Origin: an uncultured Actinomycetes bacterium
Lineage (GTDB): Bacteria; Actinomycetota; Thermoleophilia; Solirubrobacterales; Solirubrobacteraceae
Direction: 5' to 3'
Length of the DNA: 17,171 nt
Assembly (NCBI GenBank): GCA_937888775.1
Contig: CALAQT010000025.1
Span: 1 to 17,171, forward strand
A program made the translations under genes and the position numbers. This document shows, piece after piece, positions 4,771-11,613 of the stretch; positions within the stretch are counted from its first letter, which is position 1, and each line of letters starts with the position of its first letter. The notes under the pieces were generated by a model. It was not told the DNA's origin. It saw only the letters and a list, made by a program, of their open reading frames with translations, and made no database searches.

Positions 4771-7626
4771 TCATGATCCTGACATGGCAGGCGGCTCCGC
4801 CGGCCGCGCAGCCGAGCGACACAGCAACGTACGTGGGGTGCCGGTGAGCTGTAGGAGCGCCTGCGAGGGCGGTTTGGGGAGCGCGCCGGCGGCTGACTGG
4901 GTCAACGTCCCGGCGGCGGTGATGGGCGGCGTGACCGAGGTGTCGGTGGCCGTGATCGTGGCCGAGCCGGCCGTCTTCGTCGAGGTGACCGTCGCCTGAT
5001 AGGTCCCTGGCGTAGAGCCCGGCGTGACCGGACCGACCGGCTGAGCGCCCGAGCTGGAGAATGCGACCGTGTCGCCGGAGACTGGGTTGCCGTCGGCGTC
5101 GGTGATCGTCGCGGTCACGGTTGTGCTCGACGATCCGTTGGCGGTCAACGACGGTGTATTCAATGCCGCCGCGACGCGTGCCGCCGGTCCCGCCGTCTGG
5201 GTCAGCGTGCTCGCCCCGGAGGGGTGCTGGGCGACCGTGGTGTCGGTCGCGGTGATCGTCGCCGAGCCCGCCAGGGTCGTTGCGGTGACCGTCGCCTGAT
5301 AGGTCCCCGGGCTCGCGCCCGCGGTGACCGCGCCGAGCGCCTGAGCGCCTGAGCTGGTGAACGCCACGCTGTCGCCGGTGACCGGATTGTCGTTCTGGTC
5401 GGTGACCGTCGCGGTGGCGACCGACATGGAGCTGCCGTCGGCGATGATCGAGCCGGGGCTCAGCGCGACGGTGACATACCCGGCGCGGTCGGGCGTCTGG
5501 GTCAACGTGGCGGTCTCTGAGATGCTCGGGCTCACCGACTTGTCGGTGGCGGTGATCGTGGCCGAGCCGGCGCTGGTCGTGGAGGTGATCGTCGCCCGGT
5601 AGGTCCCGGGGGCCGAACCCGCTGTGACCGGACCGACCGGCTGGGCGCCGGAGCTGGAGATCGTGACATCGTCGCCAGAGACGGGATTGCCGTTGGGGTC
5701 TGCGACGGTCATCGTCGCCGTCGTGCTCGAGCGGCCGTCGGCCGTGATCGACGGTGCGCTCAGCGTCAGCTGCGGACTCGCCGCCGTCAGCGCCAGTCCG
5801 AAGACGGAGCCCGCGCCCGTGATGAAGCTCTGGTCGGCGCTGCTGCCGTCGAGGTTCGCGCGGCCGATCGTGCCGTCGCCCTGGTTGGCCCACAACACGT
5901 GCGAGCCATCGACCGCCAACCCGGTGACAGAGCTCCCCCCGGAGATGAAGCTCTGGATGACACCGCTGCCGTCGAGGTTCGCGCGGCCGATCGTGCCGTC
6001 GCCCTGGTTGGCCCACAACACGTGCGAGCCATCGACCGCCAACCCGGTGACAGAGCTCCCCCCGGAGATGAAGCTCTGGATGACACCGCTGCCGTCGAGG
6101 TTCGCGCGGCCGATCGTGCCGTCGCCCTGGTTGGCCCACAACACGTGCGAGCCATCGACCGCCAACCCGGTGACGGAGGTCCCCCCGGAGATGAAGCTCT
6201 GGATGACACCGCTGCCGTCGATTAGGAGTTGACGCCTCCGACGTCGTCGTCGGCGACACCGCCAATCAGGCGCGGTGTGGCCGTCGTAGGACAGCGCCAC
6301 GCTGTTGCCGAAGTCGCTGCCGCCACCTTGGCCATTTTCATCGCTAGGGGTGAGCGCGGAGCCCTGCTGGGTCCAGGTCGAGTTCGATGCCGCAAACACC
6401 CACGCCGCCCCCGGGGCCGCATTGCCGCCGTTGCCGGTGTCGGTCGAGTTGCCGATCAGCGCCGTGGAGCCGTCGTAAGACAGCGCCACACTGGAGCCGA
6501 ACCTGCCGCTGTAATCGCTCTGATCGCTGGGGGTGAGCTCGCTGCCCTGCTGGGTCCAGGTCGAACCCGAAGCGGTGAATATCCAGGCCGCTCCCGATCC
6601 CCGGCCCTGTCCGTACTCCTGGGGGGCGCCGATCAGCGCCGTGCTGCCGTCCGCCGACAGCGCCACGGCGTAGCCGAACTGTCCGTCGGAGTTCTGCTCG
6701 TCGTTGGGCAGAAGCGCCTGGCCCTGGGTCCAGTCTCCGCCCGATTGCGTGTAGATCCACGCCGCGCCCGACCCGTTGCTGTCGGTGGAGCCGCCGATCA
6801 GCGCCGTTTCGCCATCGGCCGACAGCGCCACGCTGATCCCAAAGCCGCTGGCGCCGTTCTCGCCGTCGGGGCCGCTGGGGCTGAACTCGGCAACCTGGGC
6901 CCAGGTCGTGCCCGAGCGGTCAAACACCGTCGCGCTGCCCCCGTTGCCATTGTCATAGGGAGCTCCGATCAGCGCCGTGTTGCCATCGCCGGACAGCGCC
7001 ACGCTGTAGCCAAATCCACCGGCGCCGGTCTCAAGGTCGGGAGTGAGCTCCGTGCCCGACTGGATCACCGGATCGATCCGCACGGGGTACCGCGCGCCAC
7101 GAGCGTCGACCCGGACGAGCACGCCACCGTTTCGCAATACCAGCCAGGCGCGCAGCGACCGGCCACGAGCATCGCTGGCCGCCAGGCCCCGGTAGGCCAT
7201 GATCGGCTTGCCGGCGCGTTGAAAGTCCAGTCCGTGGCCGCCCGCGGTCAGCGTGGGTGCCAGGTTGCCCGACAACGCCAGCGACAGAGTCAGGCGGCCG
7301 GCCCCGTCCGCGGCCGACGGGCTCGCGACGGTGAAGCCCTGTTCGACGCCGAGCGGGCCGTTGGCATACCACTCGCTGACGCCCCGGCTCGCGTAATCGA
7401 CCCGGTTCTTCGTCGCCCGTCCCGCCGCCGGCGCCGGCGCCGGCATCCAGCGGGCGTTGCCGATGGCCCGCAGCCCGATCCCCAGCGGGGATGACCCCGC
7501 CGCGACGGTGACCCCCGAGGCGGCAAACGACGCGCGCAGGCCCTGCGCGCGACTGACCGCGTGCAGCACCGCGCCGGTGCCGTGCACCGCGTAGGCCGGC
7601 TCGCTGGCACCCAGCGAGGCAGACAC
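4771..7626 (-). CDS. Longest intact frame of the FG-GAP/propeller/Ig-like surface protein
   Basis: 951 residues from GTG 7626, which is not the natural start: the signal peptide lies upstream in another frame. Order: an N-terminal domain (about 1-185) with NGPLGVEQGF, LRAWLVLRNGG and ARYPVRIDPVIQ, which usually precedes FG-GAP repeats; then five FG-GAP-like blades of ~50-58 residues marked FGYSVALSGDGNTALIGAP and variants (about 7050-6270). Next is a short arginine-rich out-of-frame piece (RRRRRRRR). Then come three and a half 41-residue YWTD/NHL-like blades with SHVLWANQGDGTIGRANLDG (6221-5800), and three ~97-residue invasin-type Big_1 Ig-like domains (about 5780-4900), each with NPVSGD or NPVTGD and PGTYxATxT...AGSATITATD. 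The true C-terminus is lost by the frameshift near 4836. Known: such propeller and Ig modules serve adhesion or surface display. Function otherwise unknown. Confidence 0.6.
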   Translation of the reverse strand: MSASLGASEPAYAVHGTGAVLHAVSRAQGLRASFAASGVTVAAGSSPLGIGLRAIGNARWMPAPAPAAGRATKNRVDYASRGVSEWYANGPLGVEQGFTVASPSAADGAGRLTLSLALSGNLAPTLTAGGHGLDFQRAGKPIMAYRGLAASDARGRSLRAWLVLRNGGVLVRVDARGARYPVRIDPVIQSGTELTPDLETGAGGFGYSVALSGDGNTALIGAPYDNGNGGSATVFDRSGTTWAQVAEFSPSGPDGENGASGFGISVALSADGETALIGGSTDSNGSGAAWIYTQSGGDWTQGQALLPNDEQNSDGQFGYAVALSADGSTALIGAPQEYGQGRGSGAAWIFTASGSTWTQQGSELTPSDQSDYSGRFGSSVALSYDGSTALIGNSTDTGNGGNAAPGAAWVFAASNSTWTQQGSALTPSDENGQGGGSDFGNSVALSYDGHTAPDWRCRRRRRRRRQLLIDGSGVIQSFISGGTSVTGLAVDGSHVLWANQGDGTIGRANLDGSGVIQSFISGGSSVTGLAVDGSHVLWANQGDGTIGRANLDGSGVIQSFISGGSSVTGLAVDGSHVLWANQGDGTIGRANLDGSSADQSFITGAGSVFGLALTAASPQLTLSAPSITADGRSSTTATMTVADPNGNPVSGDDVTISSSGAQPVGPVTAGSAPGTYRATITSTTSAGSATITATDKSVSPSISETATLTQTPDRAGYVTVALSPGSIIADGSSMSVATATVTDQNDNPVTGDSVAFTSSGAQALGAVTAGASPGTYQATVTATTLAGSATITATDTTVAQHPSGASTLTQTAGPAARVAAALNTPSLTANGSSSTTVTATITDADGNPVSGDTVAFSSSGAQPVGPVTPGSTPGTYQATVTSTKTAGSATITATDTSVTPPITAAGTLTQSAAGALPKPPSQALLQLTGTPRTLLCRSAARPAEPPAMSGS
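5821..6221 (-). repeat. 123 bp tandem repeats encoding 41-residue propeller blades
   Basis: The marker GATGAAGCTCTGG (plus strand) recurs at 5821, 5944, 6067 and 6190, exactly 123 bp apart. The units starting at 5944 and 6067 are almost identical; the first differs more (outermost blade), and the last is cut off at 6221, where homology stops abruptly. The near identity means recent amplification or gene conversion, so copy number is likely unstable and assembly may be unreliable here. Confidence 0.9.
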
Positions 7627-7726
7627 GACACCCTGCGCCGACAGGGGCAGGGTGGTGAGCCCGTGGCGCGCCGCCCGCGGGCCCGCAGAAGGGCTCGCCT
7701 CGGTGGACCAAGGCGCGAGCAGGACC

Positions 7727-7740
7727 AGTAGCGAGTAGCG
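7727..7740. repeat. 7 bp tandem duplication in the signal-peptide coding segment
   Basis: AGTAGCG occurs twice head-to-tail on the plus strand (CGCTACT twice on the coding strand). Seven bases are not a multiple of three. Removing one copy joins the ATG at 7792 to the long downstream frame and gives a proper signal-peptide core. Confidence 0.9.
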
Positions 7741-7798
7741 TCAACCCCAGGATCAGCCCGGCACTGCCCGGACCGAATGTGCGTCGCGTCATGTGGAT

Positions 7799-7804
7799 CT
7801 CCCT
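7799..7804 (-). promoter_or_regulatory. Shine-Dalgarno site fixing the ATG at 7792
   Basis: On the minus strand AGGGAG sits six bases before the ATG at 7792. It is among the clearest ribosome sites in the window, and it supports 7792 as the real start of the disrupted surface-protein gene rather than the GTG at 7626. Confidence 0.7.
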
Positions 7805-7821
7805 GGAGACCGATCGCCCAA

Positions 7822-7837
7822 CGCCGATTGATCGGCG
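7822..7837. promoter_or_regulatory. Perfect 7-2-7 inverted repeat upstream of the surface-protein gene
   Basis: CGCCGAT-TG-ATCGGCG is fully symmetric and lies 30 bp upstream of the ATG at 7792. It could be a repressor operator or a small 5' UTR hairpin. No matching regulator gene is nearby. Confidence 0.4.
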
Positions 7838-7897
7838 AACGGACACGGTCCTTCGAACGCGGAAGATCAGACAGACGCGATGACGAGCGGCTCGCTA

Positions 7898-7926
7898 AGG
7901 GTCCGCGACGTTTCGTGGCGGACCCT
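7898..7926. terminator. Strong hairpin downstream of the ATL-YjbQ operon
   Basis: AGGGTCCGC (7898-7906) pairs perfectly with GCGGACCCT (7918-7926), and inside it ACG-TTT-CGT extends the stem to a 3 nt loop with one G-G mismatch between. It lies about 100 bp past the yjbQ-like stop on the minus strand. Only a weak T tract follows (TTAGCG), so terminator is likely but not proved. A second inverted repeat, GGCGTCGA (7943-7950)/TCGACGCC (7985-7992), lies beside it. The rest of the gene-free 7793-8024 stretch shows nothing else I can name apart from the sites at 7799-7804 and 7822-7837. Confidence 0.55.
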
Positions 7927-8024
7927 CACACCGAGGAGACTCGGCGTCGACCTGAGATTCCCTAAGAGTGGACTGCTCCGAAGATCGACGCCATCGCCCT
8001 GGACCTTGAGAGCCCGCTCCCCAG

Positions 8025-8447
8025 CTAGGCCTCGCCCCACGCCGTGGCGACCACGGAACGCGCGCCGCCCCGATTCCGGTGTTCGCACAGGTAGATCCCC
8101 TGCCAGGTCCCGAGCGCCAGCCGGCCGTCTGAGACGGGGAGTGTCAGCGACGGCCCCAGGAGTGCTGCCTTGATGTGTGCGGGCATGTCGTCGGGGCCCT
8201 CGAGCGTGTGGGTCCAGTAGGCGGTTCGTTCCGGTACCGCCTGGTCGAACCAACTCTCGAAGTCACGCCGCACGTCGGGCGAGGCGTTCTCGCTCAGCGC
8301 CAGCGAGGCCGAGGTGTGCGCGATCAGCAGATGCAGCAGCCCGACCCTCAAGTCACCGAGCTCGGGCAGGGCCTGGATCACCTCGCGGGTGACCAGATGA
8401 AATCCCCGCGGGCGAGGGTCGAGGGTTATCTCGCGCTGGGCCCACAT
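8025..8447 (-). CDS. YjbQ/UPF0047 family protein
   Basis: Seen: 140 residues, the family's normal length. Conserved blocks are present in order: AHTSASLALSENASPDV (43-59) with H44, T45, S46, E53 and N54; then YWTHTLEGPDDMPAHIK (77-93) with H91; then LGTWQGIYLCEHR (112-124). Known: YjbQ proteins form compact trimers with a conserved histidine-rich site. Some show weak thiamine-phosphate synthase activity in vitro, but the cellular role is not settled. The ATG at 8447 lies only 7 bp after the ATL stop, so the two genes form an operon. A hairpin at 7898-7926 probably ends the transcript. Confidence 0.9.
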   Translation of the reverse strand: MWAQREITLDPRPRGFHLVTREVIQALPELGDLRVGLLHLLIAHTSASLALSENASPDVRRDFESWFDQAVPERTAYWTHTLEGPDDMPAHIKAALLGPSLTLPVSDGRLALGTWQGIYLCEHRNRGGARSVVATAWGEA

Positions 8448-8454
8448 CGGCCGA

Positions 8455-8730
8455 TCAGAGCTCGGGAAGGCGCGCGACGCGCATGTCGACCTTCTCGCCG
8501 CGGAAGGGAACGCCCTCCCGCTGCAATCGCCGGCGCTGGCGCTGGCCCTTGGCCAGCGAGCCGTCGGCGCGAACGACCCGATGCCACGGCACGCTGTCGT
8601 CCTCACAGGCAAACAGCGCTGCACCGGCCGCCCGCGGCGCCCCGGGTGACACGTCGCCGTAGGTGCGGACGAAGCCGGCCGGCGTGCTGCGCACGCGATC
8701 GAGGATCTGGCGCGCGAGCTCTGAGTCCAT
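8455..8730 (-). CDS. Alkyltransferase-like protein (ATL), MGMT family with Trp for Cys
   Basis: Seen: 91 residues from ATG 8730, the length of the stand-alone MGMT C-terminal domain. YGDVSPG (24-30) matches the helix-turn-helix tyrosine region. The active-site segment reads VPWHRVVRADGSLA (47-60), so the acceptor cysteine of PCHR is tryptophan (W49). Known: ATL proteins (E. coli YbaZ, yeast Atl1) bind O6-alkylguanine without removing the alkyl group, and steer the lesion to nucleotide-excision repair. The frame is open further upstream, but the domain begins at this methionine (DSELARQILDRVRSTPAG). It is first in a two-gene operon with the YjbQ-family gene, and is divergent from the riboswitch-controlled gene. 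Confidence 0.9.
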   Translation of the reverse strand: MDSELARQILDRVRSTPAGFVRTYGDVSPGAPRAAGAALFACEDDSVPWHRVVRADGSLAKGQRQRRRLQREGVPFRGEKVDMRVARLPEL

Positions 8731-8839
8731 GGCCCCGAGGATAGGGCGCCGGACGTTCCCCGGAGGTTTGCACCGCGCCGCCCAAACCCGCCCCCGCACC
8801 CCACCCGCCAGCCCATGGCAACCACTTGCTGGTATCGTC

Positions 8840-8963
8840 GCGCGCGCCGAATTTCCCGCTAATAGCGGGGAAGCGGGGGACCCAGGTTTCCTCGGGGCGA
8901 ATCCCGGTTTCGATGACCGTGTAGCGCGACCGGCGCGAGCCCGACAGCTAACTTCGCAGGCAC
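8840..8963 (+). promoter_or_regulatory. c-di-AMP riboswitch (ydaO/yuaA leader)
   Basis: The leader before the lytic-enzyme gene carries the hallmark order of this class: CGCGCCGAAT, then GCGGGGAAGCGGGGGACCCA (about 8865-8884), GGGGCGAATCCCGG (8894-8907), a TGTAGCGCGAC segment, and CCGACAGCTAACTTCGCAGG (8941-8960), which closes close to the ATG at 8969. Known: this riboswitch binds cyclic di-AMP, and in actinobacteria it commonly sits upstream of cell-wall hydrolase (Rpf/NlpC) genes, lowering expression when c-di-AMP is high. The outer boundaries are approximate. No clear promoter hexamers were identified upstream. Confidence 0.93.
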
Positions 8964-8968
8964 ACAAG

Positions 8969-10078
8969 ATGAAATCTTCTCGGCGCACGGTCTCATTCTG
9001 GACAGCTGCGGCCGCGGCCGCCCTGATCGGCATGCTCGTGCTCGTCAGCGGACTGACGCCCGCCTCGGAGGCGGCCTCGCCGAGTCTCGGTCAGCTGAAC
9101 TCCGAGCTCGGACAGCAGCAGGCCCGCCAGCGAAGCCTGTCGGCCAGCGTCGGCAGCCTGACCCAGGTGATCACCACGCTGGACGGCCAAATCGCTCTAA
9201 TCCAGGGCCGCGAGGCCGCTGTCCGCGACGAGCTCGCCAGTGACCGGGCCGCCCTGGCCCGGGTGCAGCTCGCGCTGGCGCGTGAACGGAAGCAGCTGGC
9301 CGTGCTCCGGGCGCGCCTGGCGCTGTCTCGCACGATCCTCTCGCGACAGCTGGTCGCCAGCTATGAGAACGACAAACCGGACCTGGTGTCGGTCGTCCTA
9401 GAGGCGCGCGGGTTCAACGATCTGCTCGAGCAGCTGAACTTCCTGGGTCGCGCCGAGCAGCAGCAGCAGTCGATCATCACGATCACTCGTCAGGAGAAGG
9501 CGAGCGCCGACGCGGCGGCTCGCCGGCTGGCCACGCTGCAGGCCAGCGACCGGCGCATCACCGCGCAGACCTACCTCCACGTGCAAGCTCTGGCCGGGAT
9601 GAACGAACTCTTGCAGGGCCGGGAATCGGCCCTGAACCGGGCGCGGGCCGCGCAGCAGGCGGCCCTGCAGGCCAGCGTGGTACGCGGCAGCCAGCTGAAG
9701 TCCCAGATCGGTCGGATTGAAGCCGAGCAGGCTGCGGCCGCTCGTGCCGCGGCGGCGGCCGCCGCCGCGGCCCAGCAGGCCGCGACTGCGTCGCCGACAC
9801 CGGTCGCCGTCGGCCCGAGCCTCGGCGCCACCGGCGGCTGGGCGATCCCCTACGCGATCGTGCTGTGCGAGTCCGGGGGCCAGAACATGACCCCCAACAG
9901 CGCCGGCGCCAGCGGCTACTACCAGATCATTCCCAGCACCTGGAAGCTGTTCGGCGGAAGCGGCCCGGCCGCCTACCTCGCCAGCAAGGCCGAGCAGGAC
10001 GCGGTCGCCTCCAGGATCTGGAACGGCGGAGCCGGAGCTTCCAATTGGGTCTGCGCCGGCATCGTCGGGATTCATTGA
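8969..10078 (+). CDS. Secreted coiled-coil lytic transglycosylase-like cell-wall hydrolase
   Basis: Seen: 369 residues from ATG 8969, chosen because it lies just after the riboswitch and begins a signal peptide (MKSSRRTVSF, then an A/L/V core, cleavage probably near SEA-AS at 36). The frame is also open upstream through the riboswitch, but that is not coding. Residues 38-270 form a long Q/A/L/R-rich coiled coil like the N-terminal region of PcsB/RipA-type hydrolases. An alanine-rich linker follows. The last ~80 residues form a transglycosylase-like domain with IVLCESGGQ (E301 the likely catalytic acid), NSAGASGYYQIIPSTW and the end RIWNGGAGASNWVCAG. Role: cleaving peptidoglycan glycan strands during growth or resuscitation. 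The riboswitch ties it to c-di-AMP and so to turgor and wall stress. Confidence 0.9.
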   Translation: MKSSRRTVSFWTAAAAAALIGMLVLVSGLTPASEAASPSLGQLNSELGQQQARQRSLSASVGSLTQVITTLDGQIALIQGREAAVRDELASDRAALARVQLALARERKQLAVLRARLALSRTILSRQLVASYENDKPDLVSVVLEARGFNDLLEQLNFLGRAEQQQQSIITITRQEKASADAAARRLATLQASDRRITAQTYLHVQALAGMNELLQGRESALNRARAAQQAALQASVVRGSQLKSQIGRIEAEQAAAARAAAAAAAAAQQAATASPTPVAVGPSLGATGGWAIPYAIVLCESGGQNMTPNSAGASGYYQIIPSTWKLFGGSGPAAYLASKAEQDAVASRIWNGGAGASNWVCAGIVGIH

Positions 10079-10141
10079 CCTGGCTACTCGCGTCGCGACG
10101 GTGGTCTAGCACGGGCTCGCGTCGTTGGCCCTGACAGGCGC

Positions 10142-10159
10142 AGCGGCGCGCCCGCCGCT
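10142..10159. terminator. Short GC hairpin between the lytic enzyme and the glycosyltransferase
   Basis: AGCGGCG (10142-10148) and CGCCGCT (10153-10159) pair perfectly around a 4 nt loop. There is no T-run after it (CTAACC), so it may attenuate, or be only incidental GC symmetry. Confidence 0.25.
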
Positions 10160-10176
10160 CTAACCTCCGCGAGAAC

Positions 10177-11613
10177 GTGCGGGGCTCCGATTTTGTCAGA
10201 CCACTGCTCGTCGCAGTGCTGCTGATCGCAGCGCTGGCGATCCGCGTGGGCGTCATCGAGGGCACCACCTACCGCGCCACTCACGACTCGGGCACCTACA
10301 ACAAGCTGGCCAGCGAGATCGCCCAGCACGGCGACTACTGGACGCGCCGGGTCCACAACGGAGGTGCCGGCGGCTCCGAGGGCCCAACGGCCTACTTCCC
10401 GCCGGGCTACTCGTACCTGCTCGCCGGCGTCGACCTGATCGACGGTCATCAGACGGGCGGCAAGAAAGCGGTCCCGCCCGAGCGGATCTCCCAGGCGGTG
10501 CTCGGCACCGTCACGGTGGGGCTGGTCGGGCTCGTGGCGCTGGAGGCCTTCGGCCCGGGCGTGGGGTTGTTCGCGTTGGCGCTGGCCACCTTCTATCCCG
10601 TGCTGATCGAGCTGTCGAGCATCCTCGTGGCCGAGAACCTGATGGTCGCGCTCGAGCTCGCGGCCGTATGGGCGATGCTCCGCGCCCGCCGATCACACCA
10701 CCTCTACGCGTGGATCGCCGCCTCCGGGGTATTCACCGGCCTCGCCAGCCTCACGCACGAGAACGCGGCCCTGCTGGTGATCCCACTTGGGTTCGGCGCC
10801 TGGGCGCTGCGCCGCCGTGGGGGCACAACTGCGCCGGGCGCGACTGATTGGAGCGATCGGGGCGCGGTCGGGCCCGCGTCACGTGGCAGGGCGCTGCTCG
10901 CCCCCGCCCTGCTGGTCGTCGTCACGGCGGTAACGATCGCGCCGTGGACGATCCGCAACGTGGTGCAAGTGCACCGCTTCATCCCGATCTCAGACGAGAC
11001 CGGGATCACGCTGGCCGGGACCTATAACCCCAATTCGGCGGCCTTCCAGCCGGTCCCCTACAAGTGGCGCTTCTTCTACAAGATTCCTGAGGACGCCAAG
11101 CTGAAGAAGGAAGCTGGGCACCTGACCGAGCCCGAGCTCAGCGACCGGCTGCAGACCCAGGCGCTGAACTACATCTCCGCGCACCCCACCGCGCCGCTGC
11201 AGGTCACGTTCCACAACACGCTGCGCCTGTTCGAGCTTGAGGGGACCTACGCCTGGCAGGCGTCGGCGGCGGCGGTGGACCTGCCGGAAGCAACGGCCCG
11301 GGTCGGCGTGATCTGCTTCTGGATCCTGTGCGGGCTGGCCCTCCTGGGAGCGTTCACGCGGGTGGTCAGGCGCGGGCCGGGCTGGCTGTGGGCGGTCCCG
11401 CTGCTGCTGGGGCTCAGCGTGGTACTGATCAACGTCGAGACGCCACGCTTTCGCGAACCGATCGATCCCTTCCTGATCCTGCTCGCCGCCTGTGCGCTGG
11501 CCAGCGCGGCGGAGCGGATCGGCCTACGTGCGAGGCCAGTCCGAGATCGTGGCCTGGCGCCGGGGATGGCGGGAGATTCCGAGCCGGTCGAGATGGTCCA
11601 GCGCCTGCCCTGA
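10177..11613 (+). CDS. Polytopic membrane glycosyltransferase, GT39/PMT-like
   Basis: Seen: 478 residues from GTG 10177. The first transmembrane helix is LLVAVLLIAALAIRVGVI. It is followed by an exposed loop with THDSGTYNKLA; the acidic D37 is in the place of the catalytic or metal residue of GT-C enzymes. A second loop has YFPPGYSYLLAGV, close to the PPGYP-type motif of this superfamily. Several more hydrophobic segments follow (around VGLVGLVALEAFGPGVGLFA, the IAPW region, and C-terminal helices with LLLGLSVVLINVETPRFREP, where RFREP is typical). Known: such enzymes transfer sugars from polyprenyl-phosphate donors to wall polymers, lipids or proteins; the acceptor is unknown here. It lies 98 bp after the lytic enzyme on the same strand. 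Its last 90 bp overlap the 3' end of the mreB-like gene in antisense. Confidence 0.82.
   Translation: MRGSDFVRPLLVAVLLIAALAIRVGVIEGTTYRATHDSGTYNKLASEIAQHGDYWTRRVHNGGAGGSEGPTAYFPPGYSYLLAGVDLIDGHQTGGKKAVPPERISQAVLGTVTVGLVGLVALEAFGPGVGLFALALATFYPVLIELSSILVAENLMVALELAAVWAMLRARRSHHLYAWIAASGVFTGLASLTHENAALLVIPLGFGAWALRRRGGTTAPGATDWSDRGAVGPASRGRALLAPALLVVVTAVTIAPWTIRNVVQVHRFIPISDETGITLAGTYNPNSAAFQPVPYKWRFFYKIPEDAKLKKEAGHLTEPELSDRLQTQALNYISAHPTAPLQVTFHNTLRLFELEGTYAWQASAAAVDLPEATARVGVICFWILCGLALLGAFTRVVRRGPGWLWAVPLLLGLSVVLINVETPRFREPIDPFLILLAACALASAAERIGLRARPVRDRGLAPGMAGDSEPVEMVQRLP

Larger units (their letters stand above)
4526..7792 (-). pseudogene. Giant secreted FG-GAP/propeller/Ig-like protein gene, frame-disrupted
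   Basis: Full extent of the gene when its disruptions are bridged. The start ATG (7792) has AGGGAG six bases before it and begins MTRRTFGPGSAGLILGLTLL, a signal peptide. That frame then departs from the long downstream frame because of a 7 bp tandem duplication (7727-7740). Dropping one copy gives a continuous hydrophobic core (LTLLVLLAPW) running straight into the mature protein. Near 6269 an extra G relative to sibling repeats shifts the frame in the fifth FG-GAP unit. At 6221/6222 the sequence jumps to a different repeat type. Near 4835-4838 (GGGG) a lost base sends the main frame to an early stop at 4771. In the other frame the C-terminal domain continues to 4526 with LGCAAGGAACHVRI and GAGRHRQIDIGLNALGRRL, a tail style common in secreted proteins of this lineage. 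Either a decaying gene or assembly/sequencing errors. Confidence 0.75.

Noticed and set aside
5821..6221. Regulatory or CRISPR-like repeat array
   Set aside because: The 123 bp period is a multiple of three and translates into uniform 41-residue propeller blades, so it is coding.
5624..6232. A plus-strand repeat protein opposite the propeller repeats
   Set aside because: Its periodicity simply mirrors the 123 bp coding repeats of the minus strand.
6229..7494. A 421-codon plus-strand gene opposite the FG-GAP region
   Set aside because: The translation is an A/R/G-rich shadow with no domain, while the minus strand shows clear FG-GAP repeats.
7943..7992. tRNA or small structured RNA (GGCGTCGA/TCGACGCC stem)
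   Set aside because: An 8 bp stem with a 34 nt unstructured-looking loop; no cloverleaf, TPsiC-like arm or other known RNA motif.
8663..8968. Upstream extension of the lytic enzyme to an earlier in-frame ATG
   Set aside because: It would run through the c-di-AMP riboswitch and antisense to the ATL gene, and would bury the signal peptide 100 residues inside.
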